Numbered from the stretch's first letter, positions 46,723-58,759 are shown. The stretch is DNA of 64,000 bases from Thermocatellispora tengchongensis (GCF_014202315.1 NZ_JACHGN010000010.1:62001-126000); one strand, 5' to 3'. Made by a program: numbers and translations. The notes: generated by a model from the sequence alone, not told the origin.

Positions 46723-48249
46723 TCAGAGCAGGAGCGACCTGACCGTGTCCACCGTGTCGGCCTCCGCGGCCGTCTTGTCGTCGCGGTAGCGCAGGACGCG
46801 GGCGAAGCGCAGGGCCATGCCGCCCGGGTAGCGGGTCGAGCGCTGTACGCCGTCGAAGGCGATCTCGACCACCTGGACCGGGCGTACGTGGACCGTCCAG
46901 CCGTCGGTGGGGCCGTCGGCGAGTTGCAGGAAGCGTTCCGTCTGCCAGGCCAGCAGTTCGTCGGTGAGGCCCTTGAAGGTCTTGCCGAGCATGACGAAGC
47001 CGCCGGTCTCGGGGTCGCGGGCGCCCAGGTGGATGTTGGACAGCTTGCCCTGGCGGCGGCCGCTGCCCCATTCGACGGCCAGGACGACGAGGTCGAGGGT
47101 GTGGCGGGGCTTGACCTTGATCCAGCCTGCGCCGCGGCGGCCGGCGGCGTACGGGGTCTGGGGGCTCTTGACGACCACGCCCTCGTGGCCGCGGCGGACG
47201 ACCTCGGCGAAGAACGCCTCACCCTCGGCGGGGTCGGCGGTGACCAGGCGGGGGGTGAGCAGCGACTCGGGGACGGCGTCGGACAGGGCGGCGTGGCGTT
47301 CGGCGTCGGGGAGGTCGAGCAGGTCCTTGCCGCGCAGGCGGAGCGCGTCGAAGAAGAAGACGCTCAGCGGGGTCGCCTCGCGCAGGCGGGCGACATCGGT
47401 GCGGCTCGCGACGCGGGCCGCGGTGACCTGGAACGGCTCGGGCCGGCCGTCGGGGCGCAGCGCGATCACCTCGCCGTCGAGGATCAGGTCGTCGTACGGC
47501 AGCTCGCGTACGGCCTCGACCAGCTCGGGGACCTGGGCGGTGATGTCGTCGAGGGTGCGGGTGAAGACCGCGACCACTTCGCCGGAGCGGTGGGCCTGCA
47601 CCCGGATGCCGTCGAGCTTCCACTCCAGGGCCGCCTCGCCGCCGATCTTCTCCAGGGCGGCGGTGACGGTGGGGGCGCTCTGGGCGAGCATGGGGGCGAC
47701 CGGGCGGCCCACCTCGACCTGGAAGGCGCGCAGGGCCTCGACGCCGCCCGTCAGCGCGGCGGAGCCCACCGCCGGCAGCCAGCCGCGGAGCGTGAGCGCG
47801 CGGCGTACCTCGGCGGATGGGGCGCCGGAGGCGCGGGCGATGGCCTCGATCATCACGCCGTCGAGCGCGCCCTGGCGCAGCTCGCCGGTGAGCAGGCGCA
47901 CCAGGAAGGACTGCTCCTGCCGGGTGGCGCCGCCGAACAGCTCGGTCACCAGCGCCCTGCGCGCGGCCTGGGAGCCGGGGCCCGTCTGGGCCTTGATCCG
48001 TTCGAGCAGGTCGTCCACCCTGCCGAGGGTCATGGTGGCGACCTGGCGCGGCTCGGGGAGGTCGCGCAGGGAGCGGTAGCCGACGCCGACCTGGCGCTGG
48101 GGCAGTTCGCCGGACAGGTAGGAGATCGCGATCTCGGCCTCGGCCCGCTCGACCCGGCCGAGCAGCTCGGCCAGGAGGCGGATCTTGCCCAGTCTGGCAC
48201 TGGTGCGGGCCACCTCTTCGGAAACCCGGGCCACGTCGATCAGCAACAC
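46723..48249 (-). CDS. ligB: ATP-dependent DNA ligase (LigB type)
   Basis: 508 residues from GTG; the N-terminus [20 protein letters not shown] aligns with mycobacterial LigB starts. N-terminal DNA-binding domain (about 1-180), adenylation domain with nucleophile Lys in [10 protein letters not shown] (about 211), [23 protein letters not shown] and WIKVKP, then the OB-fold (about 400-508). Seals nicks with ATP. Actinobacteria carry such ligases beside NAD-dependent LigA for repair. FKBP lies upstream on the same strand. Confidence 0.95.
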   Translation of the reverse strand: MLLIDVARVSEEVARTSARLGKIRLLAELLGRVERAEAEIAISYLSGELPQRQVGVGYRSLRDLPEPRQVATMTLGRVDDLLERIKAQTGPGSQAARRALVTELFGGATRQEQSFLVRLLTGELRQGALDGVMIEAIARASGAPSAEVRRALTLRGWLPAVGSAALTGGVEALRAFQVEVGRPVAPMLAQSAPTVTAALEKIGGEAALEWKLDGIRVQAHRSGEVVAVFTRTLDDITAQVPELVEAVRELPYDDLILDGEVIALRPDGRPEPFQVTAARVASRTDVARLREATPLSVFFFDALRLRGKDLLDLPDAERHAALSDAVPESLLTPRLVTADPAEGEAFFAEVVRRGHEGVVVKSPQTPYAAGRRGAGWIKVKPRHTLDLVVLAVEWGSGRRQGKLSNIHLGARDPETGGFVMLGKTFKGLTDELLAWQTERFLQLADGPTDGWTVHVRPVQVVEIAFDGVQRSTRYPGGMALRFARVLRYRDDKTAAEADTVDTVRSLLL

Positions 48250-48318
48250 ACCGTCAATGGTGCCTTACCGGACGGTCTGCTGGGGCCCTCGGCCGCGGCC
48301 GGGCGAATCCGGCCGCGC

Positions 48319-48353
48319 GTGCCGGCCGGGCGGGCGCGCGCCCCGGCCGGCAC
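48319..48353 (-). terminator. stem-loop between FKBP and ligase genes
   Basis: A perfect 12-bp stem (GTGCCGGCCGGG with CCCGGCCGGCAC) and 11-nt loop, about 20 bp beyond the FKBP stop. There is no T-run; a likely high-GC terminator or attenuator. Confidence 0.55.
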
Positions 48354-48374
48354 GGGCAAATCTCGGTAGGTCCT

Positions 48375-48749
48375 CTAGTTCACGCCGAGCAGGTCGACGA
48401 CGAAGATCAGAGTCTCGCCGGGCTTGATGCGGGTGCCCGCGCCGCGGTTGCCGTAGCCCAGGTGGGCCGGGATGGTCAGCTTGCGCCGGCCGCCGACCTT
48501 CATGCCGGCGACGCCCTGGTCCCAGCCCGCGATGACCCGGCCGGCGCCGAGCGGGAACTGGAACGGCTGGCCGCGGTTCCACGAGGCGTCGAACTCCTCG
48601 CCGGTGGAGAACGCCACGCCCACGTAGTGCACGCTGACGTTGTCGCCCGGCTTGGCCTCGCGGCCCTCTCCCACGGTGATGTCCTCGATCTGCAGATCCG
48701 CGGGCGGCGCGCCCTCGGGGAAGTCGATCTCCGGCTTCTCCAGTGCCAC
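48375..48749 (-). CDS. FKBP-type peptidyl-prolyl isomerase
   Basis: 124 residues, a single cytoplasmic FKBP domain without signal peptide. Start GTG 48749 with AAGGAG 6 nt upstream. Core residues: VHYVGVAFSTGEEFDASWNRG (two runs), QFPLGAGRVIAGWDQGVAGMKVGGRRKL and PAHLGYGNRG, ending TLIFVVDLLGV. Accelerates proline cis/trans isomerisation in protein folding. Not obviously coupled to the ligase gene because of the stem-loop between them. Confidence 0.95.
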   Translation of the reverse strand: MALEKPEIDFPEGAPPADLQIEDITVGEGREAKPGDNVSVHYVGVAFSTGEEFDASWNRGQPFQFPLGAGRVIAGWDQGVAGMKVGGRRKLTIPAHLGYGNRGAGTRIKPGETLIFVVDLLGVN

Positions 48750-48935
48750 GTGGTTCTCCTTGCCTGGATTCGCGCCTCTGGGTCGGTGAACCGGGCCGCG
48801 GGCGCGTACGGGACCGGCCGCCGGCCGCCTTTCCGGGCCGACCGGACGACTCTACGTGGTACGGCTCGCGGGCGGGCGGCGGCGGGGTCCGTATTCTCCA
48901 CCCGGGTGGACGAACGTCACCCGGCCCCTGGAAGG

Positions 48936-49574
48936 TCAGGGCCGCCGGGGCGGGGGAGCGGGGGATGAGGGGGTCGTGGGCGTGTCGGCGTAGGCGGACG
49001 GCGCCTGGGCGCGGGCCCGCGCGGGGTCGTAGGTGCCGGCGCTCGGCGGCGGGGTCACCACCGCGGTGTCGGCCTGGGCGGACCCGGTGGCGGCGGCGAC
49101 GCCGTCGAGGAGCTGCCGGGCGCGCTCCAGCTCGGCGGAGGTGACGAGCACGTCGTACCGGCCGGCGACGATGGCGCTTCGCGAGGCGAAGTCGCGCTTG
49201 CCGCCCTGGAAGGCGTGGTTGATGAAGCCGAAGGCGGCCCCGAGCACCGCGCCCCACAACGCCGCCCACAGCACCAGCGCGACGAAGGAGCCCGTGGTGC
49301 TGGTGAACAGCCCGAGGAACAGTCCCACGATCACACCGAACACGGCACCGCTGCCGGCGCCGGTCAGGGCGGCGCGGGCGTTGGTGACCCTGCCGGTCAC
49401 CGCCTCCTCCAGGCGCAGGTCCTGGCCGACGATGGACACGTTCTGCACCGGGAAGCCGGCGTCGGAGAGCGTGTCCACCGTGCGCTGGGCCGACAGGTAG
49501 TCGGGATGGCTGACGAGCAGTCGCCGGTCGCCGCCGACGGGCACGTCCAGTCCGGCGGTCGGATCGGTCATCAT
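48936..49574 (-). CDS. general stress protein-like membrane-associated protein
   Basis: 212 residues (ATG 49574; 49571 also in frame). Residues about 15-45 (LLVSHPDYLSAQRTVDTLSDAGF, adjacent runs) match the GSP17M/YflT-like general stress domain. A glycine-rich hydrophobic segment (about 66-120, GAGSGAVFGVIVGLFLGLF then LWAALWGAVLGAAFGFI) follows, then a YDVLV strand typical of the domain. A Pro-rich tail closes it. Probably induced by osmotic or oxidative stress; biochemical role unknown. Confidence 0.8.
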   Translation of the reverse strand: MMTDPTAGLDVPVGGDRRLLVSHPDYLSAQRTVDTLSDAGFPVQNVSIVGQDLRLEEAVTGRVTNARAALTGAGSGAVFGVIVGLFLGLFTSTTGSFVALVLWAALWGAVLGAAFGFINHAFQGGKRDFASRSAIVAGRYDVLVTSAELERARQLLDGVAAATGSAQADTAVVTPPPSAGTYDPARARAQAPSAYADTPTTPSSPAPPPRRP

Positions 49575-49650
49575 GGTGATCTCGCCTCTCACGAGATGGA
49601 CTGACACGAAAAAGACGATCGTGCCTCTACCCGCCTCGCGGAGGTTATGC

Positions 49651-51764
<2,114 letters not shown>

Positions 51765-51807
51765 ACGCCGGTGTCGCCCGGCCCGTGACGGGCCGGCGAC
51801 CCGCGTG

Positions 51808-52947
51808 TCAGGCCAGCACGCCCGCTTCCCGGAGCTTCGCCGCGGTCTCGCGGGAAAGGCCCCAGCCCGACAGATCCTCCAGGGTGGTCGCGGGCGACAG
51901 GTCCTGTTCCGGCACGCCGAGCAGCCGGGGCGCGGGGGCCGGCTGCAGCACCTCGCCGACGCGCAGGAACGTGCCGCGCGCCTTGTTGTGCGGGTGCTCG
52001 GCGGCCTCGCCCATCGACAGCACGGGCGAGACGCACGCGTCGGAGCCGTCGAACACCGCCTCCCACTCCGCCCGGGTCCTGGAGCGGAACTCCGCCGCCA
52101 GCCGCTCCTTCAGCGCGGGCCAGTTGGCCGGGTCGTCGCGGTCGGGCAGGCCGGTGAGCCCCATCCGCGCGACCATCTCCTCCCAGAACTGCGGCTCCAG
52201 CGAGCCGACCGCCACGTAGCCGCCGTCGGCGGTCTCGTACGTGTCGTACATCGGCGCCCCGGTGTCCAGCAGGTTGGTGCCCCGCGGCCCCCAGGACCCG
52301 CTCTGCACGCCCTGGTAGAACATCGCGAACAGCAGCGCCGAGCCGTCCACCATGGCCGCGTCGATGACCCGCCCCAGGCCGGTGCGCCCGCGTTCGATCA
52401 GCGCCAGCAGCACCCCGTACGCCAGCATCAGCCCGCCGCCCGCGAAGTCGCCCAGGATGTTGATCGGCGGGGTGGGCTTCTCGCCCGCGCGGCCGAGCAT
52501 GGACAGCACGCCGGAGATCGCGATGTAGTCGATGTCGTGCCCGGCGGTGGGGCCGAGCGGGCCGTCCTGACCCCAGCCGGTCATGCGGCCGTAGATGAGG
52601 CGCTCGTTGACCGCGTGCAGGTCCTCGGGGCCGATGCCGAGCCGTTCGGCGACGCCGGGACGGAACACCTCGATCACCACGTCGGCGCCGCGGGCCAGCT
52701 CCTTGAAGGCGGCCACGCCGTCGGGGGACTTCAGGTCGAGCCCGATGGTGTGCTTGCCCCGGTCCATCACGTCCGTACGCGGCCGGCCGCCCGCCCGGCG
52801 CACGGCCGGCACGCGGTCGATCCGCAGCACCTCCGCCCCGTGGTCGGCCAGCATCATCCCGGCGAACGGCCCGGGCGCCAGGCCGGCCAGCTCAAGGACG
52901 CGAATCCCGGCGAGCGGTCCCGTACGGCCCTCGGTCGCTGCGCTCAT
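51808..52947 (-). CDS. mcr: alpha-methylacyl-CoA racemase (class III CoA-transferase fold)
   Basis: 379 residues, with AGGAG 6 nt before the ATG. CaiB/BaiF fold: LELAGLAPGPFAGMMLADHGA (two runs), DRGKHTIGLDLKS and GRMTGWGQDGPLGPTAGHDIDYIA (two runs). The catalytic Asp lies in IDAAMVDGSALL (about 190) rather than the formyl-CoA transferase pattern, which identifies a racemase. It interconverts (2R)- and (2S)-methylacyl-CoAs so that methyl-branched fatty acids or sterol side chains can enter beta-oxidation. It lies 4 kb from the branched-lipid genes. Confidence 0.92.
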   Translation of the reverse strand: MSAATEGRTGPLAGIRVLELAGLAPGPFAGMMLADHGAEVLRIDRVPAVRRAGGRPRTDVMDRGKHTIGLDLKSPDGVAAFKELARGADVVIEVFRPGVAERLGIGPEDLHAVNERLIYGRMTGWGQDGPLGPTAGHDIDYIAISGVLSMLGRAGEKPTPPINILGDFAGGGLMLAYGVLLALIERGRTGLGRVIDAAMVDGSALLFAMFYQGVQSGSWGPRGTNLLDTGAPMYDTYETADGGYVAVGSLEPQFWEEMVARMGLTGLPDRDDPANWPALKERLAAEFRSRTRAEWEAVFDGSDACVSPVLSMGEAAEHPHNKARGTFLRVGEVLQPAPAPRLLGVPEQDLSPATTLEDLSGWGLSRETAAKLREAGVLA

Positions 52948-53159
52948 GAGGATCTCCTTCAGCGTTCGGTGGGCGGTGAACAAGCGTTGGGTTCGACGCC
53001 CGGTGCGGTCAGTAGAACCATATTCGGTCACGTCTGGCAAGCCTCCGCGCCCGCCCCCGCGCCCACCGTGAAGACGCGCCGCCGTCCACCAACGCGGAAG
53101 GCCGGGATTATGGGAAACTTGCGCCCTATTGCGTAGCGGATCTAGGGGCTGAAACGGAC

Positions 53160-54746
53160 ATGGTGTCACCGGACGGAGAGCGCTTGATCGCCCGGCGTTA
53201 CCGCCTGTTGCGCAAACTCGGCCAGGGCGGCATGGGCGTGGTGTGGGAGGGCCACGACACATTGCTCGACCGCGCCATCGCGGTCAAGGAGGTGCTGCTG
53301 CCCCCGAACCTCCCGCCGGTCGAGCACGAGCGCCTGCTGCTGCGCACCACACGCGAGGCGCGCACCGCGGCCAAGCTCAACCATCCCGGCATCGTCGCCA
53401 TCTACGACGTCGCCGAGCAGGACGGCCGCCCGTGGATCGTCATGGAGCTGGTGGACGCCCAGCCGCTGGACGAGATGGTCCGCACCCGCGGCGCCACCCC
53501 GGTGCGCCAGGTGGCCGACATCGGGCTCCAGGTGCTGTCGGCGCTGCGCGCCGCCCACGAGGCGGGCATCCTGCACCGGGACGTCAAGCCGGCCAACATC
53601 CTGGTGGCGGACGACGGGCGGGCGGTGCTGACCGACTTCGGCATCGCCACGCTGGAGGGCGACACCTCGCTGACGCAGACCGGCATGGTGGCGGGCTCGC
53701 CCAGCTTCCTGGCCCCCGAGCGGGCCCGCGGCCAGGCGTCCGGCCCGGCCGCCGACCTGTGGTCGCTCGGCGCCACCATCTACGCCGCGGTGATCGGCCG
53801 CTCGCCGTTCGAGCGGGCCGACACCATGGCCACGCTGAGCGCGCTGCTGACCGAGGAGCCCGACCTCAGCCGGGTGCCGCCCGCGCTGCACCCGATCATC
53901 AAGGGCCTGCTCCAGCGCGACCCGGCGCAGCGGCTCACCGCCGAGCAGGCCGAGGAGATCCTGACCGGGCTCGCCGCCCCGGCCCAGGGCAAGGGCGGCA
54001 GGCGGCGCGACCGCGGCGCCCCCGCGACGGGCCAGGCCGCCCAGGGCGGCGACGGGGCCGGGGGCCGCCGCAGGACGCTGGTGATCGCGAGCGCGGCGGT
54101 GGTCGTGGCGGTGGCCGCGGCCGTCGGCTGGGTCACGCTGGTGCCCGACGCGCCCGGCTCGCGCAGCGCCGACGCGGCGGCAGCGGCGGCGGCCACGACC
54201 AGCCCGCCCGCCACTCCGCAGTCCCGGCCCGAGGTCACCCCGACGCCGACCCCCACCCCGACGCCCACGGCGGTCAGGCGGGCCGCGGCCATCCGCACGT
54301 ACACCTCCCCGGCCGGCTGGTCGATCCGCTACCCCCGGCTGTGGAAGGGCTCGCGGCAGGAGGCGTACACCGAGTGGCTGCGCCGCGACGGCAACGCGCA
54401 CCTCGGCGTGGAGGAGGTGCCGGGCCGGGGCGGCGACCCGGCCCAGGTGCTGCGCGACGCCGAGGAGAACTTGAAGCCGTACGCGCAGAGCATCCGCACG
54501 ATCCGCACCGGCGAGGTGCGGGTGCCCGGGGCCACCGCGGTGGAGTGGGAGTTCACCTGGGTGGCCGGCGACCTGGGCCGCTCGGAGTGGGCCAGCGCGG
54601 GCCAGACCTACCACGAGGTGCAGCGCGTGATCGTGGTGGGCGAGAACACCTACATCCTGGAGTGGACCACGCTGGAGTCGGACTGGAAGCGCCAGCGCCG
54701 CCTGCTCAACCAGGTGTTCCGCAGCTTCACGCCCGGAGGGGTCTGA
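53160..54746 (+). CDS. membrane Ser/Thr protein kinase
   Basis: 528 residues. Kinase domain about 10-270: LGQGGMGVVWEG, catalytic Lys in IAVKEVLL, HRDVKPANIL (about 140), TDFGIATLEGD and APERARG. A basic juxtamembrane stretch leads to one membrane helix (about 308-328). A Thr/Pro spacer (TPTPTPTPTPT) and an extracellular domain (about 378-528, YTSPAGWSIRYPRLWKG...TTLESDWKRQRRLLNQVF) follow, the latter resembling PsbP/Mog1-like sensor domains. The 2-hydroxyacid dehydrogenase gene follows after 4 bp. Confidence 0.93.
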   Translation: MVSPDGERLIARRYRLLRKLGQGGMGVVWEGHDTLLDRAIAVKEVLLPPNLPPVEHERLLLRTTREARTAAKLNHPGIVAIYDVAEQDGRPWIVMELVDAQPLDEMVRTRGATPVRQVADIGLQVLSALRAAHEAGILHRDVKPANILVADDGRAVLTDFGIATLEGDTSLTQTGMVAGSPSFLAPERARGQASGPAADLWSLGATIYAAVIGRSPFERADTMATLSALLTEEPDLSRVPPALHPIIKGLLQRDPAQRLTAEQAEEILTGLAAPAQGKGGRRRDRGAPATGQAAQGGDGAGGRRRTLVIASAAVVVAVAAAVGWVTLVPDAPGSRSADAAAAAAATTSPPATPQSRPEVTPTPTPTPTPTAVRRAAAIRTYTSPAGWSIRYPRLWKGSRQEAYTEWLRRDGNAHLGVEEVPGRGGDPAQVLRDAEENLKPYAQSIRTIRTGEVRVPGATAVEWEFTWVAGDLGRSEWASAGQTYHEVQRVIVVGENTYILEWTTLESDWKRQRRLLNQVFRSFTPGGV

Positions 54747-54750
54747 CGCC

Positions 54751-55755
54751 ATGACCGAGCAGGGGCCCTGGCGGCTGCTGGCCCTCGCGCCGCTGCCCGA
54801 GGACGCCGTGCGGGCCATGCTCGGGCCTCTCGGCGAGGCGGTCACCGTGGCCGTGCCCGCCGCCCGGGAGCGCGGCGCGCTGCTCGACGCGCTGGCCGAG
54901 GCGGAGATCGTGGTCGGCGATTGGACCGCCGCGCTGGCGCTCGACGCCGAGGCCGTACGCGCGGCGCCCCGGCTCGCCTTCGTGCAGCAGCCCTCGGTCG
55001 GCGTGGACGGGCACGACCCGGACGCGCTCGCGGCGGCCGGCGTGCCGCTGGCCAACACGGCGGGGGTGAGCGCCGCGGGCGTCGCGGAGTGGTGCCTGGC
55101 CTCGGCCCTCGCGCTGAGCCGCAAGCTCCCCGAGGCCGACGCCGCCGTGCGCGCGGGCGAGTGGCCGCAGCTCGGTCTGAGGCCCAGGGAGCTGGGCGGG
55201 CTCCGGGTCGGCATCGTCGGCTTCGGGCCGATCGGGGCGCGGGCGGCGGAGCTGTTCGGCGCGCTCGGCTGCGCGGTGTCGTACTGGTCGCGCCGGGCCA
55301 GGCCGCCGGAGGAGAGCCGCGGCGCGGAGTACCTCGGCCTGGACGAGCTGGTGGCGGCCTCCGACGTGCTCGTGCTGGTGATCGCGCTGTCGGAGGAGAC
55401 CCGGGGCCTGATCGGCGCCGAGCGGCTGGCCCGGATGCCCGCCGGGGCGCTGCTCGTCAACGCCGCGCGGGGCGGGGTCGTGGACCAGGCGGCCCTGGTG
55501 GCGGCGCTGGAGCGCGGCCACCTCGGCGGCGCGGCGCTGGACGTCTTCGCCACCGAGCCGCTGCCCCCGGACGACCCGCTGCGCTCGCTGCCCCACGTGC
55601 TGCTCTCGCCGCACGTGGCCGGGAGCACCCCGCAGTCCACGACGAGGCTGGTGGCCAGGGTGCTGGACAACGTGCGCGCCGCCGTCGAGGGCCGCCCGGT
55701 CGAGGGCGTGGTCAACGGCGTGTCCCCGGTGGTCGTGCGCCGCGCGCCCGGCTAG
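54751..55755 (+). CDS. D-isomer-specific 2-hydroxyacid dehydrogenase
   Basis: 334 residues. NAD-binding GFGPIGARAAELF (about 155-168); catalytic Arg in VNAARGGVVDQAAL (about 235), Glu in FATEPLPPDDPL (about 265) and His in LSPHVAGSTPQS (about 288). Reduces a 2-keto acid or oxidises a D-2-hydroxy acid; substrate unknown. The ribosome binding site GGAGGGG lies inside the end of the upstream kinase gene, so the two are likely cotranscribed and coupled. Confidence 0.93.
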   Translation: MTEQGPWRLLALAPLPEDAVRAMLGPLGEAVTVAVPAARERGALLDALAEAEIVVGDWTAALALDAEAVRAAPRLAFVQQPSVGVDGHDPDALAAAGVPLANTAGVSAAGVAEWCLASALALSRKLPEADAAVRAGEWPQLGLRPRELGGLRVGIVGFGPIGARAAELFGALGCAVSYWSRRARPPEESRGAEYLGLDELVAASDVLVLVIALSEETRGLIGAERLARMPAGALLVNAARGGVVDQAALVAALERGHLGGAALDVFATEPLPPDDPLRSLPHVLLSPHVAGSTPQSTTRLVARVLDNVRAAVEGRPVEGVVNGVSPVVVRRAPG

Positions 55756-55996
55756 CGGTATCCGGACTCCGCGGTGGGTTTCGCATGGCCGATATCGCGG
55801 CACACCGGGGGGGTGGGCGTGACGACGATCGCGTGAGGAGTAGAGTTCTCACGGCTCGCGGGCCGGGGATCGATCACGCGTGCCGCGGCAGTTGTAAGTT
55901 TTCGCATGCTTAACGTGTCGAGTCTGGTACGTCGATATTTCTGGATATAGCGTTCGATGGGACGATCTCCGTCTCTGGGAACCTGGGGGTGGTGTC
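55756..55996 (+). promoter_or_regulatory. upstream region of the tms operon
   Basis: 241 bp without a gene. The segment about 55888-55960 is AT-rich (TTGTAAGTTTTCGC, GATATTTCTGGATATAG), marking the probable promoter. No perfect palindrome is seen. Confidence 0.4.
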
Positions 55997-57379
55997 ATGC
56001 CAGAGCGCTCCGTGCGGACGACCGGGCGGATGGGGGCACACCGGCGGGCAGTAGAGCAGATCAAGGAGTCCTACGCCGCGATTCCCGATGACGCGGCGCC
56101 GCGGCTGGCCAAGGCCACGACGAATCTGTTCCGCTTCCGCGACGGCGGGAAGGCGGCCAAGCTCTCCGCGCGCGACCTCGACCAGGTCATCGAGGTCGAT
56201 CCGGTCACGCGCACGGCCGAGGTGCAGGGGATGACCACCTACGAGCACCTCGTGGACGCCACCCTGCCGCACGGCCTCATGCCGTACGTCGTGCCGCAGC
56301 TCAAGACGATCACGCTCGGCGGGGCGGTCACCGGGCTCGGCATCGAGTCCACCAGCTTCCGCGACGGGCTGCCGCACGAGTCGGTGGAGGAGCTGGAGAT
56401 CCTCACCGGCGACGGCCGCATCATCGTGGCCCGCGACGACAACGAGCACCGCGACCTGTTCCGTGCCTTCCCCAACTCCTACGGCACGCTGGGCTACGCG
56501 CTGCGCATCAGGATCAAGCTCAAGCCGGTCAGCCCGTACGTCCGCCTCACGCACCTGCCGTTCTCCGACGCCGACAAGTGCATGCTGGCCATGCAGGAGA
56601 TCTGCGAGCGCGGCGAGCACGACGGCGAGAAGATCGACTTCGTGGACGGCGTGTTCTTCCGGCCCGGCGAGATGTACATCACGGTCGGGCAGTTCGCCGA
56701 CCGGGCTCCGTACGCCTCCGACTACACCGGCATGCGGATCTACTACCAGTCGATCCGCACCCGCACCCGCGACTGGCTGACCATCCGCGACTACCTGTGG
56801 CGCTGGGACACCGACTGGTTCTGGTGCTCGCGCGCCTTCGGCGTGCAGCAGCCGCTGGTCCGCTCGCTCATGCCGCGCCGCTGGATGCGCTCCGACGTCT
56901 ACCGCAGGCTCGTCGGCCTGGACCGCAAGTACGGCGTGACGGCCCGGATCGACCGCTGGCGCGACCGGCCGGTGCAGGAGTCGGTGATCCAGGACATCGA
57001 GGTGCCCGTCGAGCGCGGCGCCGAGTTCCTGGACTTCTTCTCCGCCAAGGTGGGCATGACGCCGGTGTGGATGTGCCCGCTGAAGGCGCGCGAGGAGTGG
57101 CCGCTGTACCCGCTGGAGCCGGGACGGCTGTATGTGAACTTCGGGTTCTGGGGAACCGTCCCGCTGCCACGGGGGCAGTTCGACGGCTACTACAACCGCA
57201 TGATCGAGCGCGCCGTGCACGACCTCGACGGGCACAAGTCGCTGTACTCGACCTCGTTCTATCCCCGCGAGGAGTTCTGGCGGCTGTACAACGGAGACGC
57301 GTACTGGCCGGTCAAGCGGTCCTACGACCCGGGCGGTCGCTTGCTCGACCTCTACGACAAGTGTGTACGGGGGCGTTAA
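55997..57379 (+). CDS. tmsA: FAD-binding reductase TmsA/BfaA-like (10-methyl fatty acid synthesis)
   Basis: 460 residues. The N-terminal half is a PCMH-type FAD domain: GMTTYEHLVDATLPHGLMP (about 76-94), TLGGAVTGLGIESTSFRDG (about 110-128), SVEELEILTGDGRI and NSYGTLGYALRI. The C-terminal half, with VYRRLVGLDRKYGV and NFGFWGTVPLP, matches DHCR24-like oxidoreductases next to fatty-acid methyltransferases. In mycobacteria and Thermomonospora this protein reduces 10-methylene to 10-methyl stearoyl chains. tmsB begins 13 bp after its stop. Confidence 0.9.
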   Translation: MPERSVRTTGRMGAHRRAVEQIKESYAAIPDDAAPRLAKATTNLFRFRDGGKAAKLSARDLDQVIEVDPVTRTAEVQGMTTYEHLVDATLPHGLMPYVVPQLKTITLGGAVTGLGIESTSFRDGLPHESVEELEILTGDGRIIVARDDNEHRDLFRAFPNSYGTLGYALRIRIKLKPVSPYVRLTHLPFSDADKCMLAMQEICERGEHDGEKIDFVDGVFFRPGEMYITVGQFADRAPYASDYTGMRIYYQSIRTRTRDWLTIRDYLWRWDTDWFWCSRAFGVQQPLVRSLMPRRWMRSDVYRRLVGLDRKYGVTARIDRWRDRPVQESVIQDIEVPVERGAEFLDFFSAKVGMTPVWMCPLKAREEWPLYPLEPGRLYVNFGFWGTVPLPRGQFDGYYNRMIERAVHDLDGHKSLYSTSFYPREEFWRLYNGDAYWPVKRSYDPGGRLLDLYDKCVRGR

Positions 57380-57392
57380 GGAGGTTGGTTCT

Positions 57393-58652
57393 GTGTCGCT
57401 TGCACAGATCTTCGAAAAGATCGTGGGCCCCGACGCGGGCATCTCGCTGGTCGCCTACGACGGCAGCAAGGCCGGGCCGGCGAGCGCCGACATCCGCATC
57501 GAGGTGAAGTCGCCGATCGCGGTGGCCTACCTGGCCCAGGCTCCGGGCGAGCTGGGCCTGGCCCGCGCGTACGTCTCCGGGCACATCGACGTGCAAGGTG
57601 ACATGTACACCCTGCTCGACCGCATGTGGTCGGTGACGCTCAACGACATGCCCACCTCCGAGAAGATCGCCGCGATGCGCTCGCTCGGGCTCAAGCCGCT
57701 GCTGATGCGGGTGCCGCCGCCCAAGCAGGAGGTGCGCCGCAGCATGATGGCCCGCCTGGGCAGCCGGCACGCCAAGCGCCGCGACGCCGAGGCGATCCAC
57801 CACCACTACGACGTCTCCAACAGGTTCTACGAGTGGGTGCTCGGCCCCTCGATGGCCTACACCTGCGCCGTCTTCCCGCAGCAGGACTCCACGCTGGAGG
57901 AGGCGCAGTTCACCAAGTTCGACCTGGTGGCCAAGAAGCTGGACCTCAAGCCGGGCATGCGCCTGCTCGACGTGGGCTGCGGCTGGGGCGGCATGGTCAT
58001 GCACGCCGCCCGCGAGTACGGCGTCAAGGCGCTGGGCGTCACGCTGTCGCGCCAGCAGGCCGAGTGGGCGCAGAAGGCCATCGCCGAGGCGGGCCTCGGC
58101 GAGCTGGCCGAGGTGCGCCACATGGACTACCGCGACGTCAAGGAGACCGACTTCGACCGGGTCAGCTCCATCGGCCTGACCGAGCACATCGGCAAGGACA
58201 ACCTGCCGTTCTACTTCAAGTTCCTCTACGACAAGCTCAAGCCGGGCGGGCGGCTGCTCAACCACTGCATCACCCGGCCCACCGGCACCGAGAAGACCTT
58301 CAACAAGGGCGGGTTCATCAACCGCTACGTCTTCCCCGACGGCGAGCTGGAGTCCGTGGGCTACCTCGTGCGCCAGATGGAGGACATCGGCTTCGAGATC
58401 CGGCACGAGGAGAACCTGCGCGAGCACTACGCGCTGACGCTGCGCAAGTGGTGCGCCAACCTCGACGAGCACTGGGACGAGGCCGTGCAGGAGGTCGGCC
58501 GGGGCACCGCCCGCGTGTGGCGGCTGTACATGGCCGGCTGCGTCGTCGGCTTCGAGCGCAACAAGGTGCAGCTCCACCAGGTGCTCGCGGTCAAGCTGGG
58601 CGAGCACGGCGCCTCGGACATGCCGCTGCGCCCGGCCATCGGCTGGCCCTGA
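57393..58652 (+). CDS. tmsB: SAM-dependent fatty acid methyltransferase TmsB/BfaB-like (CFA synthase family)
   Basis: 419 residues from GTG 57393, fixed by a perfect AAGGAGGT 7 nt upstream. CFA-synthase features: HHHYDVSNRFYEWVLGPSMAYTCA (about 137-160, two runs), SAM motif LLDVGCGWGGMV (about 190-201), GVTLSRQQAEWAQ, IGLTEHIGK (about 262) and GGFINRYVFPDGEL. Partnered with TmsA it methylates the oleoyl double bond of phospholipids at C10, giving the precursor of tuberculostearic-type acids. A plain cyclopropane synthase is the alternative, but the FAD reductase neighbour argues for 10-methyl products. Confidence 0.92.
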   Translation: MSLAQIFEKIVGPDAGISLVAYDGSKAGPASADIRIEVKSPIAVAYLAQAPGELGLARAYVSGHIDVQGDMYTLLDRMWSVTLNDMPTSEKIAAMRSLGLKPLLMRVPPPKQEVRRSMMARLGSRHAKRRDAEAIHHHYDVSNRFYEWVLGPSMAYTCAVFPQQDSTLEEAQFTKFDLVAKKLDLKPGMRLLDVGCGWGGMVMHAAREYGVKALGVTLSRQQAEWAQKAIAEAGLGELAEVRHMDYRDVKETDFDRVSSIGLTEHIGKDNLPFYFKFLYDKLKPGGRLLNHCITRPTGTEKTFNKGGFINRYVFPDGELESVGYLVRQMEDIGFEIRHEENLREHYALTLRKWCANLDEHWDEAVQEVGRGTARVWRLYMAGCVVGFERNKVQLHQVLAVKLGEHGASDMPLRPAIGWP

Positions 58653-58680
58653 CCGATCCCGCCGACCACGGCGGTCCCGG

Positions 58681-58718
58681 CCACGGCGCCAGGTCCCGGC
58701 CACGGCGCCAGGTCCCGG
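58681..58718. repeat. two 19-bp tandem repeats
   Basis: CCACGGCGCCAGGTCCCGG twice in a row (58681 and 58700), preceded by a truncated copy, just before the tms terminator. Confidence 0.85.
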
Positions 58719-58724
58719 AAACGA

Positions 58725-58758
58725 CGGCAGGCCGCCCGCGGAAGCGGGCGGCCTGCCG
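58725..58758 (+). terminator. strong stem-loop terminator of the tms operon
   Basis: A perfect 15-bp stem (CGGCAGGCCGCCCGC with its complement) closed by a GGAA tetraloop, 73 bp after tmsB. The gene on the opposite strand ends at 58845, so the hairpin can serve both converging operons. Confidence 0.85.
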
Positions 58759-58759
58759 C